A stretch of DNA of 64,000 bases. Origin: Liolophura sinensis (taxonomy: Eukaryota > Mollusca > Polyplacophora > Chitonida > Chitonidae). Below are positions 13,145 through 25,748 of the stretch, one piece after another. The stretch's first letter is position 1, and each line of letters opens with the position of its first letter. A program made the translations under genes and the position numbers. The stretch spans positions 36,584,191 through 36,648,190 of the forward strand of contig NC_088302.1 in assembly GCF_032854445.1 (NCBI RefSeq), read 5' to 3'. The notes below the pieces were generated by a model, which ran no database searches, had not been told where the DNA came from, and saw only the letters and a program-made list of their open reading frames with translations.

Positions 13145-14612
13145 TGTTGTGTATAGCCTTTTCAGTCTGACATAAAAGGTTTCTCGAGAAATGTATGTTC
13201 ACGTCAATAGTCTCATAAAAAAAGCGCTAAAGGTTATTTAAATATAGGTGAACAATAAAAGTGTTACCAAAATCTGAAAAAAACTGCTCTTTCAAGAATA
13301 GCTCTTAAACTCTATGCCCAGTATTATTATATTTTATTTTGACACATATCAGTCTTTGTATATATGTGTATAGTTGAATCGTCTGAAAGTTAAGATAAAA
13401 GTCATTATTGACTATCTACAAGAATAAGAAAACCTGCAAAACAAACTGGTTCATGTCTTTTAGTGTCATGGTGAACATCTATTGACTTTATCATTCTGCT
13501 GACATGAGTAAACAACAGAAACATCTTGACAGTGTCAGTACCCTGACTAAGTTTTTACAATGATTTTTTTTTTACAAGTTTCACAATGCTAAATGTTAAT
13601 AAGGTGTAATCACCTTTCGGCACTAGTTTCCATAATGCCGTGACGATATAACGGCATTTGGCCTCGAATGGGTTCCAAAACGCAAGTGGATGTGGCAACT
13701 GCATGAAACGGCATTACTTTCTTGAAAAGAATACACACACACACCAGCTCAATGCACGTACGTTGTCCTGTTGACGCAATGTTTAGTGTTATGTGTGTTT
13801 TTATCAGCTTAAATCATACGGGAACCAAAACATCACTCTAAACAAAAATCAACACATTATTCATTACAAAAGATGTTTTGTGAGAAATACTAATATCCTA
13901 GTACTAAATACTTCAATCGTTCAGTTATTTCTTCCTTCATTCCTTTATATTTGATGAGTTTAATTTGAGGTAGACCTAATATATAGACACAAATTTTATG
14001 TGTCGTGGAAGGAATGCAGGCTGCTGAGGCCTAGTTTTAACCGAGGCGGCAAATAAGTATTGACCTGTGTTGGTTGAAATGCTTGCCGGAATGCGCAACG
14101 CACTTGGATCACAGAATACCACTCGAGGCCGTTGACGGTATTTAAGGGTAAACTCTGTTTCAATCTGGAAATTGTTTAAATATTGCGATACTCGATGACG
14201 CTTAATTCTTCCTATCGTTTATAGATCAGTGTGTTAATGGAAGAAACCTGTTTTGGCGCCATTAAGTGTTAGCTCTGATGTAACCAGAGTAGAATTCTCT
14301 AGCCTGAACGCATTTTTAAGGAAAGGGGTCAGGAAACATAAACATTGCCTTACACGTGATAAAGTATGTAATAGGAAATATTGTGACCTCAGTAGTGAAA
14401 ATGAGAGATAAGAAATATAGGCCACTTTGCACCAGGCTAGCTGGCGACACAATCCCTGTTAGTAAATCTTTTCTGAGGGATGAATATCAAATGGCTGCAC
14501 AGTAATAACTGCTTATGTTTAACATGTTCAATGTGTTTTTATTTTTCAAATACACGTGTTTGATTCATAAACACATGGATTTAATTTATAAATACATGCA
14601 GTATTTTATAAA

Positions 14613-14614
<2 letters not shown>
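13143..14614. other. Unannotated spacer
   Basis: AT-rich sequence with short homopolymers. Open frames (for example minus 14234-14452) are short and match nothing I recognise. Confidence 0.5.

Positions 14615-14709
<95 letters not shown>
14615..14709. repeat. (AT)n microsatellite, interrupted once
   Basis: About 95 bases of alternating AT broken by one 'gtat'. A Tyr-Ile repeat frame across it is a by-product of the simple repeat. Confidence 0.95.
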
Positions 14710-14710
<1 letters not shown>

Positions 14711-14980
14711 CTTAAACGAAGTGATTTAAAGTTTCAGTGTATATGATCACCATTATAAAGCGGTGCTATTAAACATGTCGCAATTAAACATTAACCACGT
14801 TTATTATGTGTTGCAAAGAGATGTTTATCACGTGTTTACATGTTAAACACATTTTTTTCACTGTACATCATCAGTCATTGCAAAGACGGGACGAATAGCA
14901 GACCAAACATCATTTATGATCAAGAATATCATTAGGCTGGAAAGATTTGTCATTGCTGTAGTGCTTCTACCGAGAATCGA

Positions 14981-15032
14981 CGATATATGACTGAAAAATT
15001 GTTAAGTGCGACGTAAAAACTCAAGCATACAT
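14981..15032 (+). mobile_element. SINE family C, 3' fragment
   Basis: 'atatgactgaaaaattgtta' followed by 'agtgcgacgtaaaaactcaa' matches the 3' end of the longer copies at 43780-44147 and 61519-61852. The rest of the element is missing, so this is a truncated insertion. Confidence 0.7.
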
Positions 15033-16585
15033 AGCATCGTGCAGAGAAATATTTTTACATACCGCTATTGTAATGAATGCATTATTTGTTTAACTTGAGA
15101 TTATTTTTTTTTGTTGCAACCCAGCGCATAATGCACAAAGACGAATATCTTTTTAAGACATGAAGAAAACATTGTACTTTTCAAGCTCAATGCCCGAGGT
15201 CAAATATCTTGTATTCACCGAAACGTGATATCTGCATCTCTGTAGGTTGAATGTTATAGATAGTCTCTTAGGATATAATGTAATTAAATGGCAAGAAAAC
15301 ACATTATGTGCGGAAATCTACCTCTCTGTATCCGGTTATCGTCTCACGTAACATTTTAGCCAAACCATTCACAAGCACTCAAATATGCATTACGTAAGGT
15401 AATCTTTTGTTGTAAGACGAATTTCAGCATGAATAGGTGGACAAAAGGCATTGTGTGCGGAGTTAAATAGCTTTTTACCAATTTGTTTGCTGGTTACGAA
15501 AATATTTATACCTGAAGGTGGAGAGATACACGTACTTGACCCTGGCCGTCTGCTAACGGACCAGGTGCGATTCTCTGTGAACGAAATGTTACTCACCAGG
15601 TTCTATATCGCGCTCATGTCAAGGCCATCCGGAAATCTCTAAGATGGCCAGGTAGGTCGTTTTCTCCTCTCGCCAGTCTCGTCTCGTGGAAGACACATCC
15701 GCAATAAAAGTATGATTAGACATAAATCTGGTTCAGCTAATGACTTAATTCAATCGTGCTAAGAGCTGTTTCGTAACATACGCTGGAGTAGCTAGCGTAA
15801 CATTTCTTTGCTAAACGATCAGTTAGGGATAAAATAACTCCAAAACTTTTTTTTCCACCAAAGAACACATTTGGGGCCAATTAATTCCTGATGACATGTT
15901 TGTTCATAAGCTTTTGTTTTGTTTTTGTTTTGTTTTTTTGTTTTTTTTTTTGTTTTGTTTTGTTTTGTTTTTTAGTTTTTTTGTTCTTTGTTTTTTGTTG
16001 TTGTTTTTTTTGTACATCTCGGGCATCTAAAACAACGGTTTTGTCAGAGAGAATTGAAATGTATACGCAATGTATCTCTACAAAAACATATTTTGTTCAT
16101 CTATTCTGCAGATTGCCTTCCTCCTTAAGATTTCGGCTACTTCCTGCCTCCGTTCAATGCTAACGACGCAAAGAGAATATATTAATACATTTGCATGTTG
16201 AGAAAATGAGTAGTGATGTAATGGAGGAGTCTGCCATTTCACCTGACATAAATAAACCACTTATACGAGTACAATACAATATGCATGTCGCCATTCATAC
16301 AATGTGCATGTCGTCATTCAGCTTCAGATGCACAGTTCTGTAGATTATAACTGTTTTCAAAAGGTTAGCAACTGATAACTTATAAAATTAAGACCCATCT
16401 ATAGACAGATGTAAAGAGACATGTCTGGTTTACATATACAGATATACTGATATCTCCAAGGTATATTTAGAGAATAAATAAAGTAAAACGAAGAGAAAGT
16501 TTCACATCTGTACCAGAAACAGTTGTATGTATTATTTTTGCGACACGGTAAGATATATACATCGTTGTTTCCAGCTATGTCCACC
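15033..16585. other. Unannotated spacer with a T-rich tract
   Basis: A T/TG-rich low-complexity tract occupies about 15912-16012 and produces a false Phe-rich frame. Two overlapping frames near 15390-15642 on opposite strands have balanced composition but no recognisable family. No gene is called. Confidence 0.5.
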
Positions 16586-16796
16586 GTGGTTCACCTGATT
16601 TTGACGTGGTCCTTTCAATACAACCCAGGTCGTAGTCTTCCCAATACAACTTAGGTGATCCTTTCGTGATCCTCCCAATACATCCTAGGTGATCCTGTCG
16701 TGATCCTCCCAATACAACCCAAATGATAATGTCGCAGTCCTCCCAGTACAACCTAGATGATCCTGTCGTGGTCCCCCAACACGGCCCAGACGATTC

Positions 16797-17047
16797 TGTA
16801 TTTATTTATTTATTTGATCGGTGTTTTACTCAAGAATATTTCACTTATACGACGGCGGCCAGCATTATGGTAGGAGGAAAGCGGGCAGAGCCCGGTGGAA
16901 ACCCACGACCATCCGCAGGTTGAGGAAAGACCTTCCCACGTACGGCCAGAGAGGAAGCCAGCATGGACTTGAACTCACAGCGACCGCATTGGTAAGAGGC
17001 TCCCGGGTCATTACTAGCACGCTGACAAACTGAGCCACGTAGCCCCT
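16797..17047 (-). mobile_element. SINE family A, near full length
   Basis: Read on the minus strand it has a tRNA-like head (B-box-like 'gagttcaagtcc') and then 'tgctggcttcctctctggcc'. The body contains 'ggtttccaccgggctctgcc' and the tail is the characteristic '...gaatattcttgag..' ending in 'aaataaataaata'. It sits inside the 34-bp minisatellite, so it inserted after the array existed. It is followed on the plus strand by a C-rich tract. Confidence 0.88.
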
Positions 17048-17095
17048 CCCACCCCCCCCCCCACCCCCACCCCCACCCCCCCACCCCGATGAGTC
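17048..17095. repeat. C-rich simple tract
   Basis: Runs of C separated by single A's. The minus strand has several G-runs that could form a G-quadruplex. Confidence 0.85.
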
Positions 17096-17965
17096 TGTAA
17101 TAGTACTCTGAATAAAATCCAGATGCTACTGTCGGCCTCTTCCCAATAAACCCAGGTGAAAATGTCGAAGTCCTCCAAATACATCCCCGGGTGACACCGT
17201 AGTAATCCTCGCAATACAACTCAGCAGGCCCTGTCGTAGTCCTGCCGATAGAAAACAGGTGTTCCTGTCGTGGTCCTCCCAATACAACCAAGGTGATCAT
17301 GCCGTAGTCCTCCCAGTTCAACCCAGGGTGATAATGTCGCAGTCCTCCCAAAACAACATACGGAGATCCTGTCCCAGTATTCCCAATACAACCCAGGTGA
17401 TACTGTCGTAGTATTCCCAATACAACCCAGTTGAAACTGCCGTAATCATTTCAATACAACCCAGGTGATACTGTCGTAGTTCTCCCAATACAACCCAAGT
17501 GATGCTGTCGTGGTCCTCCCAATACATCCCAGGCGATATTGTCGTAGTTCTCTCAATACAACCCAGGTTATACAGTCGTAGTTCTCCCAATACATCCCAA
17601 GTGATGCTGTCGTAGTCTTCCCAATATAACCCAGGTGATACTGTCGTAGTTCTCCCAATACAACCCAAGTGATGCTGTCGTAGTCCTCCCAATACAACCC
17701 AGGTGATGCTGTCGTAGTTCTTCAAATACAACCCAGATGACACTGTCATAGTCTCCTCCAATACAATCCTGTATGTATTGTCTTCGTCCTCCCAGTACAA
17801 CAAATGCGACAATGCCGAAGTTCTCCCAATACAACCCAGATGACAAGGTCATAGTCCCCTCAAATACAATCCTGGTTATACTGCCTTAGTCCTCCCAATA
17901 CAACCCTGGCGATGCTGTCGTAGTTCTCCCAATACAACCTTGGCCCTCCTCCCAATAAGGCCCAT

Positions 17966-18173
17966 GGGCCGATTCCACAAACTGTTTCTGGCTGAAGTCA
18001 AAATTTAAAGAACTCTTTATGATGCTTAGTTTTTGATACTGGAAGTTGCAATTTAGTCAAGTTTGTCCTATGATAACACTGATGAAGAGGGCAAAATTCC
18101 CAAAGCCCAAAAATAAGTTTTAAGATTGTATTTAAAAATTTGACTTAAGTCAGAAATGGTTTCGCGGAATCGG
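17966..18173. mobile_element. MITE-like element, copy 1
   Basis: About 208 bases, homologous along its length to 18499-18716. The two ends are imperfect inverted repeats of about 36 bases: left 'gccgattccacaaactg' with 'tctggctgaagtcaaa', right 'tttgacttaagtcagaaa' with 'ttcgcggaatcgg'. There is no coding capacity, which is what is expected of a non-autonomous DNA transposon. It interrupts the 34-bp array. Confidence 0.75.
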
Positions 18174-18498
18174 TGATACTGTCGTTTTCTCCCAATACAA
18201 CCCAGGTGATGCTGTCGTAGTCCTTCCAATACAAATCAGGTGATGACGTCGTAGTTTTCCCAATACAACCCAGACGATACTGTCGCCCTGCTCCTAATAC
18301 AACCCACATGACACTGTCATAGTCCCCTCCAATACAATCCTGGTAATACTTAGTCCTCCCCATACAACCCATGCGACAATGTCGTAGTCCTCCCAATACA
18401 ACTGTGGTGATGCTGTCGTGGTTCTCCCAATACAACTTTGGTGATACTGTCGTAGTTCAATCCCAATACAACCTTGGTGATGCTGTCGTAGTCCTCAG

Positions 18499-18716
18499 GG
18501 GCCCATTCCACAAAGCCCGTTTCTGACTAAAGTCAAAATTTAGAGAACTCTTTATGATGCTTAGTTTTTGATACTCGAAGTTGAAATTTAGTCAAGTCTG
18601 TCCTATGATAATATTGATGACGAGGGCAAAATTGCAATTCCCAGAACCCAAAAATAGGCTTTAAGATTGAATTACAAGCTTTGTCTTAAGTCAGAAATGG
18701 TTTCGAGTAATCGGCC
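18499..18716. mobile_element. MITE-like element, copy 2
   Basis: Same family and orientation as the copy at 17966. It begins 'ggcccattccacaaagccc' and ends 'ggtttcgagtaatcggcc'. The flanks carry 'tcagg' on both sides (…cctcagg | ggccc … cggcc | tcagg…), a candidate 5-base target-site duplication. Copy 1 does not show an obvious matching pair, so the superfamily is undetermined. Confidence 0.75.
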
Positions 18717-18860
18717 TCAGGTGACCACGTCGTAGTCTTCTAAATGCAACCCAGGCGAAGCTGTTGTGACAATGTCGTAGTCCTCACAATACAACCTAGG
18801 TGACAATGTCGCAATCCTCTCAGTACAATCCAGGTGATACTGTCGGTGATGCTGCCAGAG

Positions 18861-19453
18861 TTGTCCAAGTAACAGTTACCTGAGCGTATAATTAACAAAT
18901 TATAACTTAATTATTGGAACCGGAATAGCTGTTGGTAAAAAAAATCACTTGTTTACAAAAGTATTGTACCTATACTGTCATTTACAAATCTGTTATACAT
19001 GTCCCGCTTTAATTAACACTATAACCATAACGGAATTTATATCCGCTCTGCTAAACAACAAGGCACTTTTGTATATTGTCGAATTCATACAGCTAAAAAC
19101 GACACAAAAGCCTTTACCCTTTCTTCCTCTTCCCGAAAAAAGAAACGGGGAAAAAGACAACTAGGTTAGATTTAACGTGAGTTAGTGATAAATCAGCGCA
19201 GTGGGGATATATTGCGTTTAGTCGTCTGTGTTATTAATAATTGGGTGGATTGCGTCTGTACTGCTCGGTGATAGTTGCCATATTGAATGCCAAACTCCAA
19301 ATGGTTAGCGTAAGATCCAGTCTCTCTTTACATTCATGCCGATAAGCTGATGCCACGTTGCACTTCACCAGAACAACCAATATGATTTATATACACGTGT
19401 CCACAAAAGATAGGTGTACAGTATGGGAAAAGTAAGAAGAGACGAGTAAAGCG
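18861..19453. other. Unannotated spacer
   Basis: No gene or repeat recognised. The 71-codon plus-strand frame at 18949-19164 has no recognisable features. Confidence 0.5.
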
Positions 19454-19655
19454 AAAGCATCAATAAAAGTGTGCAAATTTGCATGTAGGCCTAGTCACAC
19501 TGATAACCGCAGCGAAAACATCGGCAAAAGTGTGCAAATTTGCATGAGGTCACACTGATGGCAACAACCAAAGCATCAACAAAAGTGTATAAATAAGGAG
19601 GGGTCAAACTGCTGCATACAGGTTGTAAATTAGCATGTAGTTACACTGATACTCA
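19454..19655. repeat. Degenerate tandem repeat with a palindromic core
   Basis: About four degenerate units of 60-70 bases share 'aaagcatcaataaaagtg', a core 'tgcaaatttgcatg' and 'cacactgat'. TGCAAATTTGCA is a perfect 12-base palindrome, present intact in the first two units and eroded in the others. Confidence 0.7.
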
Positions 19656-19728
19656 CATTATGGTGGTGTCAAATGGTAACAGGATGTAGCAATGTTAACT
19701 TGCCACATGATACAGCAATGTCTGCATT

Positions 19729-19880
19729 ACTGGGGGGGGGGGGCGGACAAAGCCCGAGGAAACACCACGACTATCCGCAGGTTGTGACCTTGTGACGTGC
19801 GACTGGAGAGGAAGCCAGCATGAGCTTGACTTGCATTCTCTTGGTGAGGGGCTCTTGTGTCATTGTGCTGCGATAGTCAC
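19729..19880 (-). mobile_element. SINE family A, partial
   Basis: Plus-strand text 'gcggacaaagcccgaggaaa', 'actatccgcaggttg' and 'gagaggaagccagcatgagc' is the reverse complement of the family A body and head. The A-rich tail end is missing. A run of 12 G's marks the truncated side. Confidence 0.75.
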
Positions 19881-20221
19881 GGAGGACACCCTCAGCCCTC
19901 GACTCACATAATGCTGAAAGGTTTGCCCTTTTGACAGATAAATAATGCAAACTCGCCGCTTAGATATTAAAAGTGAATGCTGGGTTGATTCTCCATTATT
20001 GTGGCACTATGTAAGTCAAAATATATACGCTATGTCGTTACGTAAAATGATCTTTGAAATAACAAATCGATTACCTGAACATAGCTTAGATATGCAAGAA
20101 ATCAGAGGTTTAGGTAAAATTCAGCTGGGCCTAGTTCCTATTCAGAACACGCTATACAAACGTTTGCAAATGGATCAGGTTTCAAGGAATCCAAATCCGT
20201 CTGGAAGTTTCTCAGGACATG

Positions 20222-20505
20222 CTACATACATATAAGGACACTAGAGATGTCGGTTCAGTCCCGGCCTTGCCCATGGAATTTGTGGATTCGCAGCCCAGGT
20301 TTCACTGTTTCAAGAGACATTGGTGCGATGAGAATCAGTTGTCTTCCACAAATATGTTGTGTATATATAAGTACGTCACGCTTGGAAAATTTTGTCAGTA
20401 ACTTTCCAACGGTCGGTGATCATTCCGGGTTCCTCAACTCATAAGACGATCTATATGTCAACATTCTTGAGAACCCTGTTGAACAACAATGAAATAAATA
20501 AAACA
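20222..20505 (+). mobile_element. SINE family B
   Basis: Matches other copies at 39985 and 44148: 'ttgtcttccacaaatatgt', then 'gtcagtaactttcc', a middle 'ggtcggtgatcattccgggt', and an AT-rich end 'acaacaatgaaataaataaa'. It resembles family A only in its tail. Several short frames within it are by-products. Confidence 0.75.
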
Positions 20506-23500
20506 TATAAAACATTTAAAAGGGTCATAAAAGGGTTATTTTTTGGTACCGGTAACGTAATACTGGCCATTCTGAGGCTCTGGTGGTATAATGGGTTTCT
20601 CAATTTAACGGGCAGCTAATAAACAGCCGAGTTACCTTTTTCTGAGGCAGTTCAGTAAGCCGTGAGATTTTCGGGATTAAAACCTCGTCAGTGCGAATAC
20701 ATCAGTTACACTTTTCTTTTGTGGCTTCTTTTCAGTCGACTGGTCTGGCGTAACGGTCATGAGTAAACCCGAAGACAAGGTTATATATCATGCCAAGATC
20801 GTGTGGGAAAGATCAGTCATGTACTGTCATGGATATTTTGCGCGAGCAAAAAACTGGGTAATTCATTTTTGAAATCTATTATTGGCAAAAGGTGTGAGTT
20901 TCGAGCATCGTGCCGCTAGCTCTGCTGCAGTCTTTTGACACCCAGTTAAACCTCAAAACTGTTATAAAGAGTATGGTGTATAACTGGCCACTTAACAAAT
21001 AAATAAATTTCTTTATGAAAGTCAGCCAGAAAATTTTATTTTAAAAAATAAATTTTTGCTTTTCTCTTTTTACTTAGGAATTGATAAAACATCTGTCTTA
21101 ATACGTGAAATCTAAAAATTACCTCACAATGAACTGCATTAATCGAATGCGTGCGGGCTAGATGTAAACATGTAACATAGTTTAGATGACGCTCAGATCT
21201 TGTTTATACTAAATTAAACTTAAATTTTTTAAAATCTTATTATACCAATTTGGTACATCCAATATCATAACTGAATCATGTGGCACTGATTGTGTCTAAT
21301 GAATAAAAGACAAAGCTCTCTGACATGCATATATTTGCGGCTGTTGACAGGCATGTAGGTGATTCCTGAGACCCTATATATAAAGTACCATCAGTGATCA
21401 CTGACTAAAGCCGACCCCAGATTAATGGCTTGTACTCGTATCACCGTGAAATACCTTACAACCGTATATATTTATATGGCTACAGACGCTCTGGTGCTCC
21501 TTGAGAGACTTGAGGCATTGTTAAGTTTGATGATCCAGCAGAAACCTTATGATAGTTAAATTATCAATGAATGGGAGAATTTGGAGGCCTTCTGTCTCCT
21601 AATGGAGTCTTGCATAACCCACAGACTATCTGTGAGATCTTGGGAATTCCGGACTGCCAACTTAATGAAGACATATCAGACAGCCAGCAACCAAAGGCGC
21701 CAAGTTTGATTGGGCCTTAATGCAATCAGCGATTCAATCAGCTTCCCTTTTCCTCCGTCCTTTGAAATCACGCCTTGAATATCCCTCACATATTTGTAGG
21801 TGGTAGAAAATTTCCAATTCCAAACAGATAAACTACCGTAGTAAACGAACTGTCAAAGCTACAAACGGTCCCTTTGTCCTTGGAAATACCCGCTTTTTGC
21901 TCGTGGCTAATTCCGGTCGTTCTATGTTTATTTTATGGCATTACCTGTGAGGCTTTTTGCCATCTAACCTGATTAAACCGATCAACCTTTATCGGAAGGG
22001 GCTCCACCAATAAATGTGAAAAAAGTACTGCATGATTCAACCAAAACAACTATTAACAGATCGCTGGTAGCGTTCCGTTTAAAGAAAAGGTGATCTGAAA
22101 AGATTAGAATTACGTAAGTGGAGACATTTTTTCTCGCCATGTTGGATACTTTTACAAAAACTTTAGTGTTAATGCGTCTCTCAAAATGGCATAAAGGGGT
22201 TTATCTGTTGAGAGTGTAGCCTTCTTGAAGAGATCTCTGACTGTCATTCGAAATCCTTGGAGCTCCAAATGTAATAGTAATATCTTCTCATTGTCTTTTT
22301 CAGGAGGATACTTGAAACAAGGCTTGATCCACGCCTGATTACGCAACTGACAGCAAGGGGTTTCGTGGTATTTGTGTTCGACTTAAAGAAACCGAATGAT
22401 ACATGAGATTCTTAAAATACCTTATTAACGCATTATCTTGTAATTAGTAAATCGCAATCAAATGTTAGATTAAATGGGCAGGGCATATTAACTTTAATTA
22501 GCAAATCGGCTGATTTCGTGGATAGCTATTTTATGGTGGTTTCATCATACAGCTGTAGAAAGAAAAGCCTAAAGTTTCCAAATGAAACAAAACACTATTT
22601 CTTTGTCAGGGATGAAATAATATTTGGCTAACAAAAAATAAACATGCGAACGCTGTAGTGTTAATGGAAGCGCAATGCAACTATATAGACGTGGATGTGT
22701 CTTATTACCTTACTCAAACTGATTTATGGAAACGCTTAAACCATAACATCAGTGATCTTTAGATTACATTTTTTTCTCTGAACATGTTATTATGAACATC
22801 GAGTTGCGTCATTTGATCCATTGTATCGGTAATTTATACGCACCATATGATATAAAGAAATTGTGGTATCGCAGACATAAATGGCTGTTAGCTAAGGATA
22901 TGCTAATACGTTCTGGGACAGATGCAAAACTGATGTAGAATATATCTCAAGAGAACGACGTTGGGTACATATGTTAAGGCATGAATGAAACCCTTGAACG
23001 CGTAGGAGCTAGCTGAACCGTGCGGAGCTAGCTGAACCAAATAAGACGACTGTTTGTCATGTGTTTTACGGTTTTCATCCTTATGTCTATTTAGCCCCAG
23101 GCTCAATGCGATAGGGTCTTTACGGCCACTTCATCAGATTTCGACCCGCGTGCGCCACAGGCAAATAACACGTGAGTCGTAACGGATAACTATGCATGTG
23201 ATAACGGTGGTAATATATCTCCATAACTGATCGATGCTCAATGAGATTTCTTTCTCTCTTTGTTCTATGGAAACATGCCATAAATGTCTTTGAATTATTT
23301 GTAGGTGGGTGGTGAGCTACCACTGGAATCAGATAAAATGACAAACTATAGCGGGACTAAACGACATGATAAAGGTACAAACGATCCTTTGTTTGTGGTA
23401 CAATGTGTTCGCTGCGGGCTACTCTTTCGCCACTCTATATGCAGCTAAATCCATCGTACTGCAAGCTGAATAAACAGATAATCTGCAGACCTAGCCTAAT

Positions 23501-24764
23501 ACGAATTAAAAGTGGAGGGCGTCAGAGTAAACGGAAGAAATAGAGAATAAAATGATGACCGATCAATCGCTCGATCTAAGACAAACATGCATTACCTGCA
23601 TGTGTTCAATTTGTCATAAAGATTTCTAATGATGGTGATATCTGTTTGCTTCCCTTTTGACCTAGTGTCTTTCAGTTTTCTACATGCCACTATTCTACAA
23701 TGTTCAGAAATCGGGACACGGAGATGAACTGAACCTCATCTGAAATTGGTCGTTTCTTTCTGCACTCTAAGAACCAAACTGGTAAGAACCAAAATCCTAG
23801 GCTATATATCAGTGACGCAATTCACTGAAATTCAATAGTTGTTTGCAAATTTGCAAAACTGAAATGATTATACAGTTGATATTCTGTTACATAAATATAT
23901 GGAGGACATTTCAACTGATCAAGCTACTTTTCTCATGTAGAGAAAATGTAATAAACCAGACCCTTTGACAATAATTTTGCAATTACCGGTACATTAAAAT
24001 GAAAATTCATTACAATGTTAATAGGGTACACTAGAATTAAGCCACCCATTCGTTTGCTTTGTCACACTAATTCCCAGGTATGCCGTTTACCCCTCATAGT
24101 TGCCGCAGTGGCTCTGCAGATTCGTCGTAACATTCAATCAAAAGGGAATTCCCATTTGCCTCGTTTTCAATACGGAGGGTTTCCCCCATTGCATCATGAT
24201 GATGAGTGCAAAAGACATCGTTAACTCACTTCGGTTATTTATGTTTGCTTGGATTTGGGCTGTTTGGTGTGCAACCAAGCTGTATTATATCGGAATATGG
24301 TCATTGTGGAAACAACTCAGGGAAAACCATGTTGACCCTTCCGCAGGTTTGTTAAAAGTAGCTTTCCGTGTCACTGTATGTTCAATACAACAACAACAAA
24401 TGTCAGTGCATTCAGTTGCGATTACAACGACAACCTCTTTTGCGACGTCCAGTGGAGGCTTGTTTGTTACTGTGTTAGTGACCCTTGAAACCCACATAGA
24501 GCTTTAAAATGTTTTATTTTTTTTTAAATTACACATGAATCATCAGTGTCGATCATGTCGACTATATATCCTTTCTTCGTCTGGCTCTTCAACTTAGAGA
24601 GCAACGATTTTGGCCTGGCAAGAGGCAGACCAGCGCTTTAGTGTAGCAAAATTCATGTACATGTAATTACCTTTCAAAAATCATCAGCTTCCTCAAAGTT
24701 CTTGAATTTTATAAAGCTGATCACATTATAGCTTTAGAATCGTTTCAATACTCTGTAATTTAGA
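20506..24764. other. Long spacer without a recognised gene
   Basis: Over 4 kb of AT-rich sequence. Open frames are at most 135 codons (plus 24100-24507) and show no recognisable family. The longest includes a hydrophobic stretch and a Thr-rich segment but no supporting splice or homology evidence. Segments near 21820-21900 and 23320-23420 share a diverged core ('gctacaaacggtccctttgt' versus 'gtacaaacgatcctttgt') and may be two copies of an old repeat. Confidence 0.45.
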
Positions 24765-25748
24765 ACAACCCTGAACCCTGTTTGGTATGTGTACTGTAGC
24801 TCTTGTGAAGCGACAACCCTGTATGGTATATGTATGGTAGGTCTCGTGAAGTGACAACCCTGTGTGGTATATGTACGGTACCTTTAGTGAAGTGACAACC
24901 CTGTGTGGTACATGGATCGTAGCTCTCGTGAAGTGACAACCCGGTGTGGTATATGTACAGTAGCTCTCTTGAAGTGACAACCCTGTGTGGTATATGTACG
25001 GTACCTCTCGTGAAGTGACAACCCTGTGTGGTACAGGTATGGTAGCTTTCATGAAGTGACAACCCTGTGTGGTACAAGTATGGTAGCTTTCATGAAGTGA
25101 CAACCCTGTGTGGTATATGTACGGTAGCTCTCATGCAGTGACAACCCTGTGTGGTACAGGTATGGTAACTCTCGTGAAGTGACAACCCTGTGTGGTACAT
25201 GTACCATAGCTCTCGTAAAGTGACAACCCTGTGTCATATATGTACGGTAGCTCCCGTGAGGTGACAACCCTGTGTGGTATATGAACCATAGCTCTTGTGA
25301 AGTGACAACCCTGTGTGGTATATGTACCTCTAGTGAAGTGACAACCCTGTGTGGTATATGTACCTCTAGTGAAGTGACAACCCTGTGTTTTACATGTACG
25401 GTAGCTCTCGTAAAGTGACAACCCTGTGTGGTATATGTACAGTACCTCTTGTGAAGTGACAACCCTGTGTGGTATATGTACCTCTAGTGAAGAGACAACC
25501 CTGTGTGGTATATGTACCCTCTAGTGAAGTGACAACCCTGTGTGGTATATGTGCGGTAGATCTCGTGAAGTGACAACCCTGTGTGGTACCTGTACCATAG
25601 CTCTCGTGAAGTGACAACCCTGTGTGGTATATGTACGGTAGATCTCGTGAAGTGACAACCCTGTGTGGTACCTGTACCATAGCTCTCGTGAAGTGACAAC
25701 CCTGTGTGGTATATGTACTGTAGCTCTCATGAAGTGACAACCCTGTAA
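24765..25748. repeat. 41-bp minisatellite (with 36-bp variants)
   Basis: The unit 'gacaaccctgtgtggtatat' + 'gtacggtagctctcgtgaagt' repeats every 41 bases (for example 25101, 25142, 25183), giving about 24 units. Some units lack five bases ('ggtag' region) and are 36 bases long (near 25312-25390 and 25465-25535). These are the same as the units at 27239-27480. Minus-strand frames of 70-137 codons here are repeat translation. Confidence 0.95.

Larger units (their letters stand above)
16586..18860. repeat. 34-bp minisatellite, interrupted
   Basis: The unit 'aatacaacccaggtgatact' + 'gtcgtagttctccc' repeats every 34 bases (for example starts at 17656 and 17690). It is clearest at 17270-17965, 18174-18500 and 18717-18860, with degenerate flanks from about 16600. 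Because 34 is not a multiple of three, the apparent minus-strand proteins with 'YWEDYDSITWVVLG'-like repeats cycle through frames and are not credible genes. The array is broken by one SINE and two MITE copies. Confidence 0.95.

Noticed and set aside
14515-14715. Tyr-Ile repeat protein
   Set aside because: Translation of an (AT)n microsatellite.
16845-17852. Minus-strand frames of up to 191 codons with repeated YWEDYDSITWVVLG-like segments
   Set aside because: They are translations of the 34-bp minisatellite and a SINE. The unit length is not a multiple of three, so the pattern runs through all frames.
24726-25740. Minus-strand repetitive 'HTGLSLHESY'-type proteins
   Set aside because: Product of the 41-bp minisatellite. 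Overlapping frames give equally long 'proteins', and there is no gene context.
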